Origin: Hyphomonas pacifica
Lineage (GTDB): Bacteria; Pseudomonadota; Alphaproteobacteria; Caulobacterales; Hyphomonadaceae
Reading direction: 5' to 3'
Assembly (NCBI RefSeq): GCF_000682675.1
Contig: NZ_AWFA01000016.1
Span: 1 to 55,852, forward strand
Length of the DNA: 55,852 bases
The position numbers and the translations under genes were made by a program. Below are positions 1 through 8,207 of this stretch, in pieces. The number at the start of each line of letters is the position of its first letter. Position 1 is the first letter of the stretch. Below the pieces are notes generated by a model. The model was not told the DNA's origin and ran no database searches. It saw nothing but the letters and a program-made list of their open reading frames with translations.

Positions 1-22
1 AGTGCCTGCTTTTGCACAGGAA

Positions 23-67
23 TGGCGCACCCAAGAGGATTCGAACCTCTGACCTCTGCCTTCGGAG
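23..67 (-). repeat. 3' half of a tRNA-Arg gene (putative attachment site of element 1)
   Basis: Read on the minus strand this begins at the first base of the anticodon loop (CTCCGAA), continues through the 3' anticodon stem, a T-arm with AGAGG/CCTCT stem and TTCGAAT loop, the acceptor strand and an encoded CCA. The sequence beyond it (68-110) is not a tRNA 5' half. Differences from the intact tRNA at 48140-48216 include a compensated G-C pair in the T stem, so this half probably came from a different but functional tRNA-Arg. A break at the anticodon loop is a usual crossover point for tyrosine integrases. Confidence 0.75.
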
Positions 68-83
68 CTGGTCTAAGGGCCTA

Positions 84-200
84 TCCGAATTGCACGATAG
101 GGCACGCCAGAGCACGATAACCAACTGAAATATATTGATTTTCAGTATCAGCTCTCCGAAGTCTCTATCCGAGAATACGCCTTGATTTCCGCTCGCGTGC
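84..200. promoter_or_regulatory. Integrase-proximal att and regulatory region
   Basis: The 8-mer gcacgata occurs twice in direct orientation at 92-99 and 112-119, 20 bp apart, as expected of integrase arm-type sites. A 7-bp inverted repeat (actgaaa at 124-130, tttcagt at 140-146) flanks an AT-rich centre and could be an excisionase or repressor site. These roles are inferred from position and symmetry. Confidence 0.35.
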
Positions 201-245
201 TTGCGTGGTGCTTACTCGAAATCGGGGCTTCCGAGGGACGGGAGC

Positions 246-1568
246 ATGACCAAACTGACCAAAAGGCTTGTAGAGGCTGTCGAGCCGCAGAGCAAAGGTC
301 ACGTCGTCTGGGACGACGAGCTGCCGGGCTTCGGTCTTCGCGTCTATCCCTCCGGCAAGCGCAGTTACATCGTCCAGTACCGCTCTCGTGGCCGTTCACG
401 TCGCTACACGATCGGCCTTCATGGCGTCTGGACGCCCGAGACCGCGCGCCGCGAAGCCAAGGCCCTGCTTGGACAAGTTGCTCATGGCGGTGATCCTGCT
501 GAAGAGCGCGAGGAAGACCGCAAGGCGCTAACCATCAAGCAGCTCTGCGAACAGTACATCGCCGACATGGAAGCTGGTCTCATCTTGGGGAAAGGCGGCC
601 GCCCTAAGAAGGACACTACCATCGCCACCGATGTCGGCCGTATCCGCAGGCACATCATTCCCCTTCTCGGGACGCGACGTGTGCGGGACATCACTAAGCC
701 AGACATGAATAACCTGATGAAGGACATCATCGCCGGCAAGACACGCGTGACCATGAAAACCGAAAAGCTCCGCGGGAAGGCCATCGTTCGCGGTGGCCGT
801 GGCACGGCGATCCGGACCATGGGTCTGCTTGGCGGCGTCTTCTCCTACGCGGTCGAGGCCGGGGTGATCGAACACAATCCGACGCATGGTCTCCGCAAAC
901 CGAAATATCAGGTCCGCGACCGCCGGCTCAGCGAAGCTGAATACCGGGTTCTCGGCAGTATTCTCAGGGAGGCGCAGGAGAGCGATCGCTACAGGATACA
1001 TGCCGAGATCCTCCGGCTTATCGCGGTAACGGGCTGCCGGCGCGGCGAAATCGTCAATCTCAAATGGAGCGAGGTAGACCTCGAAGGGAGCTGCTTGCGG
1101 TTGATCGACAGTAAGGAAGGTTCATCGGTGCGCCCGGTCGGGCTCCCCGTCGTGGAGTATCTGGAAAAGGAACGGCCGCAGAGAACGGGCACCTATGTCT
1201 TTCCCGGCCAGGGCATCGACAACGCGGTCGGCAACTTCCCGCAGAGTTGGAAGAAGCTGTTCAAGGACACGCCGCTCTGGGACGTGACGCCTCACGTGCT
1301 CCGGCACAGTTTCGCGAGCATCGCGAACGATCTGGGTTTCACCGAGATCACGATCGCCGCGCTGATCGGTCATGCCAAGGGATCAGTCACGAGCAAATAC
1401 GTCCACACGCTCGATTCCACACTGATCATGGCTGCGGACACTGTGTCCGGCTACGTGAAGGCCTTGCTTGAAGGCGTCGAGTTCAGGCGAAACACCTACA
1501 CGCTGGATCGTCAATCCCGGAAAAGCGCTATCGATCAAATGCTCACAGAATCCAGACCAGCAGTCTAG
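246..1568 (+). CDS. int: Tyrosine recombinase / ICE integrase (P4-type, DUF4102 N-terminus)
   Basis: Site-specific recombinase that would insert and excise element 1 at tRNA-Arg. The N-terminus has the DUF4102 signature (WDDELPGFGLRV, residues about 22-33), followed by a SAM-like core-binding region and the catalytic domain. Catalytic residues are visible: Arg in TGCRRGE (about 265), HVLRH (about 349-353), the GH of LIGHAKG (about 374) and the Tyr nucleophile in SKYVH (about 384). The reading frame is open from 201, but the ATG at 246 has a GAGGG ribosome site upstream and starts the conserved MTKLTKRLV sequence, so I chose it; the product is 440 residues, normal for the family. Its position next to the tRNA half supports the role. 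Confidence 0.93.
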   Translation: MTKLTKRLVEAVEPQSKGHVVWDDELPGFGLRVYPSGKRSYIVQYRSRGRSRRYTIGLHGVWTPETARREAKALLGQVAHGGDPAEEREEDRKALTIKQLCEQYIADMEAGLILGKGGRPKKDTTIATDVGRIRRHIIPLLGTRRVRDITKPDMNNLMKDIIAGKTRVTMKTEKLRGKAIVRGGRGTAIRTMGLLGGVFSYAVEAGVIEHNPTHGLRKPKYQVRDRRLSEAEYRVLGSILREAQESDRYRIHAEILRLIAVTGCRRGEIVNLKWSEVDLEGSCLRLIDSKEGSSVRPVGLPVVEYLEKERPQRTGTYVFPGQGIDNAVGNFPQSWKKLFKDTPLWDVTPHVLRHSFASIANDLGFTEITIAALIGHAKGSVTSKYVHTLDSTLIMAADTVSGYVKALLEGVEFRRNTYTLDRQSRKSAIDQMLTESRPAV

Positions 1569-1660
1569 ACGACGGGCTGTGTTAGGCACCTCAATTGCTC
1601 ATCTTTCATCAGCACGCACCCGCCCAATTGGATGCCGCATTTGTCAAATACAACACAATT

Positions 1661-1684
1661 AACTGCCATATGTGGCATTTAGCA
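1661..1684. promoter_or_regulatory. HipB-type operator copy (remote)
   Basis: This 24-bp sequence matches the putative hipBA operator at 15223-15246 at 22 of 24 positions, including the shared aactgccatat core. It lies between the 3' ends of the integrase and the DUF3883 gene, where no gene start is evident. It may be a second binding site for the HipB-like repressor or a remnant of a lost module. Confidence 0.45.
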
Positions 1685-1730
1685 ATAATCTTGGAGGCTC
1701 GGCGACTTCTCGCCAAGGATGGGATCGATC

Positions 1731-2564
1731 TCAATGGAAGCTGGCTTGAAATGTCATGGCGGTCAGCGACACGTGTGCATCTAGGGGCGGAAAGAGTTCG
1801 AACGCTTTCGGGTCACGCGAAAAGTTCCAAAGCCGGAAAAGACACCATTCAGCACGTCGTTCCTCAGCAACCGCCAGTTCATTACGTGAGATTTGAAAGG
1901 GGGTCCGCTCCCAACCGTTCGTGGTCTTCACCTCAATCAACCTCAACTTGCCGTCAGGCCTAAAGCTCGCAATGTCGTAGCCCGCTCCATCCCCTTCTAT
2001 ATCGGACACCCAGCGTACCTTACGCGCGAGATCGCGACGGCCTGCGCTCGTAAGGGTGATCCGCTCGTGCTCCAGAACACGTTCCTCGCCCGCTCGTCCG
2101 AGCGCGCGGTTTCGTTCGTCCCTGCCGGCGACGTCGAATTTACAGGCAATATGCAGCGTCTGCTCCAAATCCTTTGGCGTCGGCTGGTTCGACACCGTAG
2201 GTGGAGGACCAATCCAGAGTTGCGCATTCTCACGGAGCTGTTGCGTTGGAAGGGGATTCGGAGTTCTGGTGAGCCAGTCTGGATTTCGCACAAACCAACG
2301 AACTACGGCGTCGATCAGGGACAACTGAAAATGAAACGCCGGCTTGTAGCCGGGAATCCAATCTTCGCCGAGTCCCTTCAGCACCGCGCTGATGTTCTGG
2401 TGCTTGAATTCGACCGATTTCCGCGACCGTTCGATCCTCGTTCTCAGTTGCTGATTACGGTCGGACTTGCTGTAAGGACGACCGGCAATGTCGTCCGCAA
2501 GCATCGCGAAGTAATCCGCGACGATTAGGTCGTTCTCCATGTCGGACCAAGGTCCAGTGGACAT
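1731..2564 (-). CDS. DUF3883 (PD-(D/E)XK-like) protein
   Basis: A 277-residue protein. The N-terminal half is helical and I cannot assign it to a domain. The C-terminal third has the DUF3883 pattern: GYDIASF (about 212) followed by LRLIEVKTTNG (about 224-234), that is an Asp and an E-x-K as in PD-(D/E)XK nucleases. DUF3883 domains are common in restriction and other defence loci. It stands alone on the minus strand, between the integrase and the methyltransferase operon. ATG codons exist at 2564 and 2540; the first lies within a 27-bp palindrome at 2544-2570, so if that is an operator the 2540 start (MENDL) is more likely. Nuclease activity is inferred. Confidence 0.8.
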   Translation of the reverse strand: MSTGPWSDMENDLIVADYFAMLADDIAGRPYSKSDRNQQLRTRIERSRKSVEFKHQNISAVLKGLGEDWIPGYKPAFHFQLSLIDAVVRWFVRNPDWLTRTPNPLPTQQLRENAQLWIGPPPTVSNQPTPKDLEQTLHIACKFDVAGRDERNRALGRAGEERVLEHERITLTSAGRRDLARKVRWVSDIEGDGAGYDIASFRPDGKLRLIEVKTTNGWERTPFQISRNELAVAEERRAEWCLFRLWNFSRDPKAFELFPPLDAHVSLTAMTFQASFH

Positions 2565-2570
2565 TGGTCC
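2544..2570. promoter_or_regulatory. Near-perfect 27-bp palindrome at the DUF3883 gene start
   Basis: The arms are ggaccaa and ttggtcc, with an internal gtcca/ggac symmetry; only two base pairs and the central base break the symmetry. It overlaps or precedes the DUF3883 start codon. The 10-mer gtcggaccaa, which includes the left arm, recurs at 2901-2910, 21 bp before the methyltransferase start. It is probably a repressor operator; the binding protein is unknown. Confidence 0.5.
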
Positions 2571-2931
2571 AGGCTAGAGTAGTGAACTCATATTGTCATT
2601 GCAGGATATTCAATTAACAGAGGTCGTCTCCGGGCGTCTGACCACGAAGAAAGCGATTACCGGTGTGCGGTGGAGCCTATTTGGTCGTGGAAAACACAGC
2701 TGCCCAATGAAGTGCGGAATATGTGTGCCGACTGTGATGAGCGGGTTCCAGTGAACTAGTTTACTCCGGCGCGGCGGCGTTCGCATCAATGCTCTCTAGC
2801 GCCAGGAAGGGAAATTACTTTGAATAGACAGCGCGGCTTTGAAGTTTAAGTGTTTAAATGCGGCAATAAAAAATGAATCGCTAACGGTTCGATGTTGATC
2901 GTCGGACCAAACTGAAGCTAGGTTGACAACC
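2571..2931. promoter_or_regulatory. Intergenic promoter region of the methyltransferase operon
   Basis: About 360 bp without a credible gene. It is AT-richer than its surroundings (notably 2810-2880) and holds the second gtcggaccaa half-site at 2901-2910. The divergent DUF3883 gene and the methyltransferase operon must both be transcribed from here. I could not pick a confident -35/-10 pair. Confidence 0.45.
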
Positions 2932-3984
2932 ATGGAGACACGGTCAGCCAAGGTCGTCGACCTCTTCTGTGGCGCGGGAGGGTTGACATACGGATTAGAG
3001 CTCGCGGGGCTCCACGTCGTCGAGGGCGTGGATATCGATCCTGCCTGTCAGTATCCATATGAAGCGAACACCCACGCGCGATACGTGCAGAAGAATGCGC
3101 GTGACTACCAAGCCGACGAACTGCGCAGGGCTTGGGGTGATGCCGAATATCGTGTGCTCGTGGGATGCGCACCTTGCCAGCCTTTCTCCACCTACACCCA
3201 AGGCCCGAGGGCGACCTACAAGACCAAGTGGGTACTTCTGAACAAGTTCGCCGATCTCGTCGTCGAAACCGAGCCCGACATCGTGTCGATGGAGAACGTC
3301 ACACCTTTGGAGCGAACCCCGACTTTCAGAAAGTTCGTCAGGCGGCTGAGGCAGAACGGCTATCACGTTTCACACTCTATCTTGGACTGTCGTCAATACG
3401 GCGCCCCCCAAATGCGCAGACGATTGGTATTGCTGGCCTCCCGGCTCGGCCCTATTAGCGTCATTGATCCGACTCATCCCGCCCCTGAAGATTGGACCAC
3501 CGTCAAAGATGCGATCAGTGCGTTGCCGCCAATTGACGCGGGAGCCGTAGACGCGAGTGATCCGTTGCACAAGTCAAGTCGCCTCTCGGAAATCAACCTT
3601 AGACGAATAAGAGCGTCGAATCCTGGCGGCACTTGGAAGGATTGGCCAGAAGATTTGGTCGCGAAGTGCCACCGCAAGGAAACGGGAAAGACCTATCCGG
3701 GGGTCTACGGGCGTATGGAATGGGAAAAGCCCTCTCCGACAATCACGGGGCAGTCGTTCGGTTTCGGCAACGGCCGTTTCGGTCATCCGGAACAAGATCG
3801 CGCGCTGTCGTTGCGTGAAGCCGCAATCCTCCAGACTTTCCCAACGAATTACTTATTCGTACAGCCGAATGAGACGCCATCCATGAAAACCGTGGGTAGA
3901 ATGATCGGCAATGCGGTTCCGCCGATCCTCGGCAAGACGATCGGTCTCAGTGTGGCCCAACATTTAGCGGCATTTGGGAAATGA
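2932..3984 (+). CDS. C5 cytosine DNA methyltransferase (Dcm family; DrmMII-like by context)
   Basis: Transfers a methyl group from AdoMet to C5 of cytosine, probably marking host DNA as self. Motifs appear in order: I (DLFCGAGGL, residues about 9-17), IV with catalytic Cys (GCAPCQPFS, about 79-87), VI (ENV, about 122), VIII (QYGAPQMRRR, about 155-164), and X (GNAVPP, about 325-330). At 350 residues it is a complete single-domain enzyme. ATG at 2932 is preferred over the in-frame TTG at 2923 because AGGT lies 9 bp upstream and motif I follows at the usual distance. The stop overlaps the next start (ATGA), so it is coupled to the sigma-factor gene. The nearby vsr gene fits a C5 enzyme. Confidence 0.93.
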   Translation: METRSAKVVDLFCGAGGLTYGLELAGLHVVEGVDIDPACQYPYEANTHARYVQKNARDYQADELRRAWGDAEYRVLVGCAPCQPFSTYTQGPRATYKTKWVLLNKFADLVVETEPDIVSMENVTPLERTPTFRKFVRRLRQNGYHVSHSILDCRQYGAPQMRRRLVLLASRLGPISVIDPTHPAPEDWTTVKDAISALPPIDAGAVDASDPLHKSSRLSEINLRRIRASNPGGTWKDWPEDLVAKCHRKETGKTYPGVYGRMEWEKPSPTITGQSFGFGNGRFGHPEQDRALSLREAAILQTFPTNYLFVQPNETPSMKTVGRMIGNAVPPILGKTIGLSVAQHLAAFGK

Positions 3985-5114
3985 CGCAGCCCGTCGACGA
4001 ACGGGGGCGCATGTTCGAGCGGACGCTTGAGGACCTTCAAGACGACGCAGTTCGCAAGAAAGGCAAACTGAATCGGCTCGACGTCGACGCAATCTATCTG
4101 AAGCGAGGAATCTCTCCGGAAGAAGCGATCGCATTAGAGCGGGCGCTCGCTTCCGAAGGAGTCGAGATCGAGGATGGCGGAAACGACGCGGCGGAGACAA
4201 TTGCCGAAACCTCTTCGTCGGATGCAGCGATGGCGCCGACTGCTCTCGACTACCTCGTTCGTATCTCTCGTAAAAATCCTCTGCTGTCCCGCGATGAGGA
4301 GATCGAGTGCGGCGACGCCATACGTCAAGCTGATCAACTGGCTCCCGAAGCCGACGATGAACTCTCTGCGCGCGTTCGAAAACGCAGCGAAGAAGCAAAA
4401 ACCAAACTTGTTACCCGAAACGTACGCCTCGTTGTGAAAGTCGCTTTCGACAAGCGGTATAGAGGGCGGATGGACGCAGACGACCTGGTCCAGATGGGAT
4501 TGATCGGTCTGATGAAGGCCGCAGACAAATTCGATCCGACTTGGGAAACACGGTTCTCGACTTACGCCACGTGGTGGGTTCGGCAAGCGATGTCACGTGG
4601 CCTGGCAGACCAAGGCACGACGGTGCGAGTCCCTGTCCATATGCGCCAGGCGATTTCCACTTATAGACGCACGCTGAGGATGCTCGTCGCGGAGAACGGT
4701 AAACCACCCTCAACCGACACTCTCGCTGAAAAGCTTGCTTGGACGCCGGAATATACCGCCAAAGTGGCAACTTTCTCGGAGCAGAGAACCATTTCTCTCG
4801 AAGCGCCAATTGGCGCTGACGATGACCTGACGTTGAAGGATGTCATCGCAGATAGCGCGCCGCAACCAGAAGAGACGGTCATTTCCGAAGACATGGCACG
4901 GCGGGTTCGATCCCTGCTTGATGGCTTGGAGGACAAACGTCTCGCGGACATCGTTTGCCGAAGGTTCGGATTTAATGGAGCCGAGGAGACGCTCCAAGAG
5001 ATCGGTGATGACTATGGCATAACCCGCGAACGCATTCGACAACTGGAAGACAAAGCGATCCGTAAGCTCAAGCTTCGAGCGACGAAGGCGCGTCTGGAAG
5101 CATCGGGGTCCTAG
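3981..5114 (+). CDS. Sigma-70-family RNA polymerase sigma factor in a defence operon
   Basis: A 377-residue sigma factor with all core parts: an N-terminal stretch similar to region 1.1 (about 10-65), region 1.2 (about 85-110), region 2 with DADDLVQMG and FSTYATWWVRQAMSRG (about 145-206), region 3 beginning RVPVHM, and region 4 with a complete helix-turn-helix ending GITRERIRQLEDKA (about 345-365). It resembles a group 1/2 sigma without the large non-conserved insertion, not a small ECF sigma. The start overlaps the methyltransferase stop and the DrmA-like gene begins 12 bp downstream, so it is part of the operon. It may switch on this or other defence genes, or have been adapted to a structural role; both are inferences. 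No anti-sigma gene is recognisable. Confidence 0.9.
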   Translation: MTQPVDERGRMFERTLEDLQDDAVRKKGKLNRLDVDAIYLKRGISPEEAIALERALASEGVEIEDGGNDAAETIAETSSSDAAMAPTALDYLVRISRKNPLLSRDEEIECGDAIRQADQLAPEADDELSARVRKRSEEAKTKLVTRNVRLVVKVAFDKRYRGRMDADDLVQMGLIGLMKAADKFDPTWETRFSTYATWWVRQAMSRGLADQGTTVRVPVHMRQAISTYRRTLRMLVAENGKPPSTDTLAEKLAWTPEYTAKVATFSEQRTISLEAPIGADDDLTLKDVIADSAPQPEETVISEDMARRVRSLLDGLEDKRLADIVCRRFGFNGAEETLQEIGDDYGITRERIRQLEDKAIRKLKLRATKARLEASGS

Positions 5115-5126
5115 GGGTGCATCGGC

Positions 5127-8100
5127 ATGAGTGAATCAGAAAAATATGCCGCGGCAGAGAGATTTATCGGCTGGTTGTCGCGACGTGTGGAAGACGACGC
5201 AACCGGCGCGAATATGGCGACAATGGAATCACGACCGGAAGGACGTTTCTGGCTCGGTCGTCTCGCTCCAGAGCGCGAGATACACGACCACGATCTAGGA
5301 GAACGCGCTGAGCGATTGGAGCCGTGCGCGGTCGGCATGCGGGTACTTCCGAAGACGGCCGACGGTAAAGTCCGGGTATCTGGCCGCGCCGGCTTCGTGG
5401 TCTGGAGCCGTAGTGATGGAGAATGGCGAAAATCTCCGAGGATCGTGTCCGAGTTTTCGGTCGAAGTCGACTTGTTCAAAACACGCCTTGAACGTCTAAG
5501 GGACGCCTTCACCGCTTCACTCGAAGAACATGAAACTTCACCAGCCATCTCGGCAGCCATCGACATCGAGATCGGTCGATTGCGAGATGGTCGACACGAC
5601 ATGTCGATCACGTTGGTCAACACGTCCGATCCAGATCACGAGGATGCCGCTGCGAATTCCAGGGGCCGTATCTTCGAATGCAGTCTGGAACTGAAAGGGC
5701 TCGATACCGACGACTTCCTCTTGGAGAGTCTGCCGGATAGCTTTCGCTACGATCGGCGTGTTTCTGCTTGGGGCATAAATGCAGGTGTGACTGAGACGTC
5801 GGATGGTTTCAGAACGACCGACATGCCAATTGCCCAGAAAAGACGACCGAAATATTGGAACGTCGATGGAGGACAGCCCGATCTGAGTTTCGAGACGCTT
5901 TCGACCGATCCGATTCCCCCGCTGGAAGCGCTCGTAGCAGCGCACGCGGGGTGGGGCGAAGAGGCTTGGCGAATCGACCGATTGGTCGATTCTATGCGGG
6001 ACGCCCACGAATCTACCGGCGATCGAACAGACGAACTGAAAGCCGAGAAAGAACTATTCGTGGCGGAGGCCAGACGACTTCGCGCGGGCGTAGATGCGCT
6101 CAAGGCTGACGAGGTCCTGATGCGAGCGTTCAAAATGATGAACGAGGCGATGATCATTTCCGCGCGTGGACGCTATGAGGGATGGCGGCCGTTTCAGATA
6201 GGATTTCTCCTCGCCAACATCGCCAGTTGCCGCAGGGAAGATTCGGGGGTCGTCGACATCGTCTGGTTCGCGACAGGCGGCGGGAAAACGGAAACCTACC
6301 TCGGCCTAATCCTAACGGCGGCCTTTCTCGACCGCATGCGCGGCAAGGTGACCGGCGTGACGGCCTGGTCCAGATTTCCACTGAGACTTCTATCGCTTCA
6401 ACAGACACAGCGCTTCGCAAACGCGCTCGCCGCTGCGGAGATCGTCCGCCGGCGACACGAGTTACCCGGTGACTCCTTCGGACTTGGTTTTTTGGTAGGA
6501 GACGGCTCGACGCCAAACAAAATTAGCGACGAGCGTTCACCGGCAAAGAGAGGGCGATGGGATCCCGACGACCTTTCGATGCCGGACAAGCTTCGGATGC
6601 TGAAGGTCTGTCCATTTTGTCGGGCAGACAGTATCGAAATGCGTTTTCGCCGCTCCTTTTGGCGCCTCGAACATCGCTGCACGAACGACCAATGCGAATG
6701 GGGACCTGAAGCACCTCTACCGATACACGTCGTGGATACGGAAGTGTGGCGAAACCTCCCGACCGTTATTGTTGGAACGCTCGACAAGGCGGCGGGTATT
6801 GCGATGCAAGCCAACATGAAGGGCATGATAGGTGCCCCGTCGGGCTTTTGCCCGGAGGAACACCACGGACATACCTATGCTCCGCGCTCAGGGCGGCCGA
6901 ACGGATGCCTCGTACCGGACTGCAACGCACCTCGCGGCGCCCTTCCGCAGTCTGAGGCGCTTTATGGTATGACGTATCGCCTTCAGGACGAGCTGCACCT
7001 TTTGCGCGATAGTCTCGGGGCAGTAGATGCGCATTACGAAGCGCTATTGGATCACCTGCAATTCGCGCTGTGTGGTGCGCCCCCCAAGGTTCTGGCTTCT
7101 TCGGCGACGCTCACCGGGTATCAGAGACAAAGCGACGTTCTCTATCATCGGCGGGCACGAGTTTTTCCGCATCCCGAACCGCGAATCGGCAATGGATTTT
7201 GGGCCGGTGACACAGCCGCGACGATGCGCCGATATCTCGCCGTTGCCCCCCGGGGGCAGACGATCGAGTACGCGCTCGACCGAATGGTCGTGTCTTTGCA
7301 GGGCGTAATGCGTGAGGTCGCAGAGCGTCCGGAAGAGGTCTCTCAAGCTACGGGAATAGATCCTGAACTGATGCCGTTTCTGCTAGATACGTATGGCACC
7401 GACGTCATTTACGGCAATACTCTGCGGGACCTGGATGCGGTCGTTCGTTCGGCCGCGACCCAATGGGGTGACATCCCTCTACCCCGTCCAAATATAGCGT
7501 CTTTGACGGGCAGGACGCAGTTCGAAGAAGTGGCGTCCACCTTGGAACGCTTAGAAGAGCCGGAGGAGAACTTCGGAGATCGCCTGCATGTCGTTGCCGC
7601 CTCATCAATGATGTCACATGGCGTCGACGTCGATCGATTGAACGTCATGGTTATGCTTGGCTTGCCGCTGACGACGGCGGAGTTCATTCAAGCGACAGCC
7701 CGTGTCGGACGGCGCTGGCCAGCGCTCGCTTTCGTCGTTCATAAGATCGGGCGGGAGCGGGATGCGAGCATCTATCGCGCTTTTCCGAAATACGTCACCC
7801 AAGGTGACCGCTTCGTCGAGCCGATTCCAATAACGGGACGGAGCCGACGAGTCCTTGAGCGCACAATACCAGGCTTGGCGTTTGCCCGCGTTCTAATGCT
7901 CCACGAGCATCTAGCGGATCGAACCGTTTGGAAAGCGTACGGGCTCAAAGAATATATCGAAAAGACGCCGGGCTTCGCGATGAACGAAGCAAAGGCAATC
8001 TGCGATCTGCTAGGTTACGACGACGCCGCGAGCGCCGCTTTGAAGCACGAAGTGGAGAGCTGGTACGAGACCTGGGTTCGGCGCGTCTCCGATCCAGCGA

Positions 8101-8207
8101 ACGCGGAAGAATGGGCGAATGCCCTTGGGCTGCCCACTGGTGCACCTATGCGGTCTCTAAGGGACGTCGCTGATCAGATCGACGTTTGGGGAAGAGATCC
8201 GACATGA
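5127..8207 (+). CDS. DrmA-like superfamily 2 helicase
   Basis: A 1026-residue ATPase. Residues 1-340 are family-specific. Walker A is ATGGGKTET (about 382-390), the DExH box is DELH (about 620), motif III is SSATLTG (about 658-664), and the C-terminal lobe ends in ATARVGRR (about 854-861). Between motifs I and II lies an insert with zinc-binding cysteine pairs (CPFC about 495, then C-x4-C, and another pair near 590). Size, zinc insert and a DUF1998 gene directly downstream match DrmA of DISARM, where DrmA and DrmB form a DNA-loading complex. The stop overlaps the next start. The DrmA relation is based on architecture; a related helicase of another system is possible. Confidence 0.82.
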   Translation: MSESEKYAAAERFIGWLSRRVEDDATGANMATMESRPEGRFWLGRLAPEREIHDHDLGERAERLEPCAVGMRVLPKTADGKVRVSGRAGFVVWSRSDGEWRKSPRIVSEFSVEVDLFKTRLERLRDAFTASLEEHETSPAISAAIDIEIGRLRDGRHDMSITLVNTSDPDHEDAAANSRGRIFECSLELKGLDTDDFLLESLPDSFRYDRRVSAWGINAGVTETSDGFRTTDMPIAQKRRPKYWNVDGGQPDLSFETLSTDPIPPLEALVAAHAGWGEEAWRIDRLVDSMRDAHESTGDRTDELKAEKELFVAEARRLRAGVDALKADEVLMRAFKMMNEAMIISARGRYEGWRPFQIGFLLANIASCRREDSGVVDIVWFATGGGKTETYLGLILTAAFLDRMRGKVTGVTAWSRFPLRLLSLQQTQRFANALAAAEIVRRRHELPGDSFGLGFLVGDGSTPNKISDERSPAKRGRWDPDDLSMPDKLRMLKVCPFCRADSIEMRFRRSFWRLEHRCTNDQCEWGPEAPLPIHVVDTEVWRNLPTVIVGTLDKAAGIAMQANMKGMIGAPSGFCPEEHHGHTYAPRSGRPNGCLVPDCNAPRGALPQSEALYGMTYRLQDELHLLRDSLGAVDAHYEALLDHLQFALCGAPPKVLASSATLTGYQRQSDVLYHRRARVFPHPEPRIGNGFWAGDTAATMRRYLAVAPRGQTIEYALDRMVVSLQGVMREVAERPEEVSQATGIDPELMPFLLDTYGTDVIYGNTLRDLDAVVRSAATQWGDIPLPRPNIASLTGRTQFEEVASTLERLEEPEENFGDRLHVVAASSMMSHGVDVDRLNVMVMLGLPLTTAEFIQATARVGRRWPALAFVVHKIGRERDASIYRAFPKYVTQGDRFVEPIPITGRSRRVLERTIPGLAFARVLMLHEHLADRTVWKAYGLKEYIEKTPGFAMNEAKAICDLLGYDDAASAALKHEVESWYETWVRRVSDPANAEEWANALGLPTGAPMRSLRDVADQIDVWGRDPT

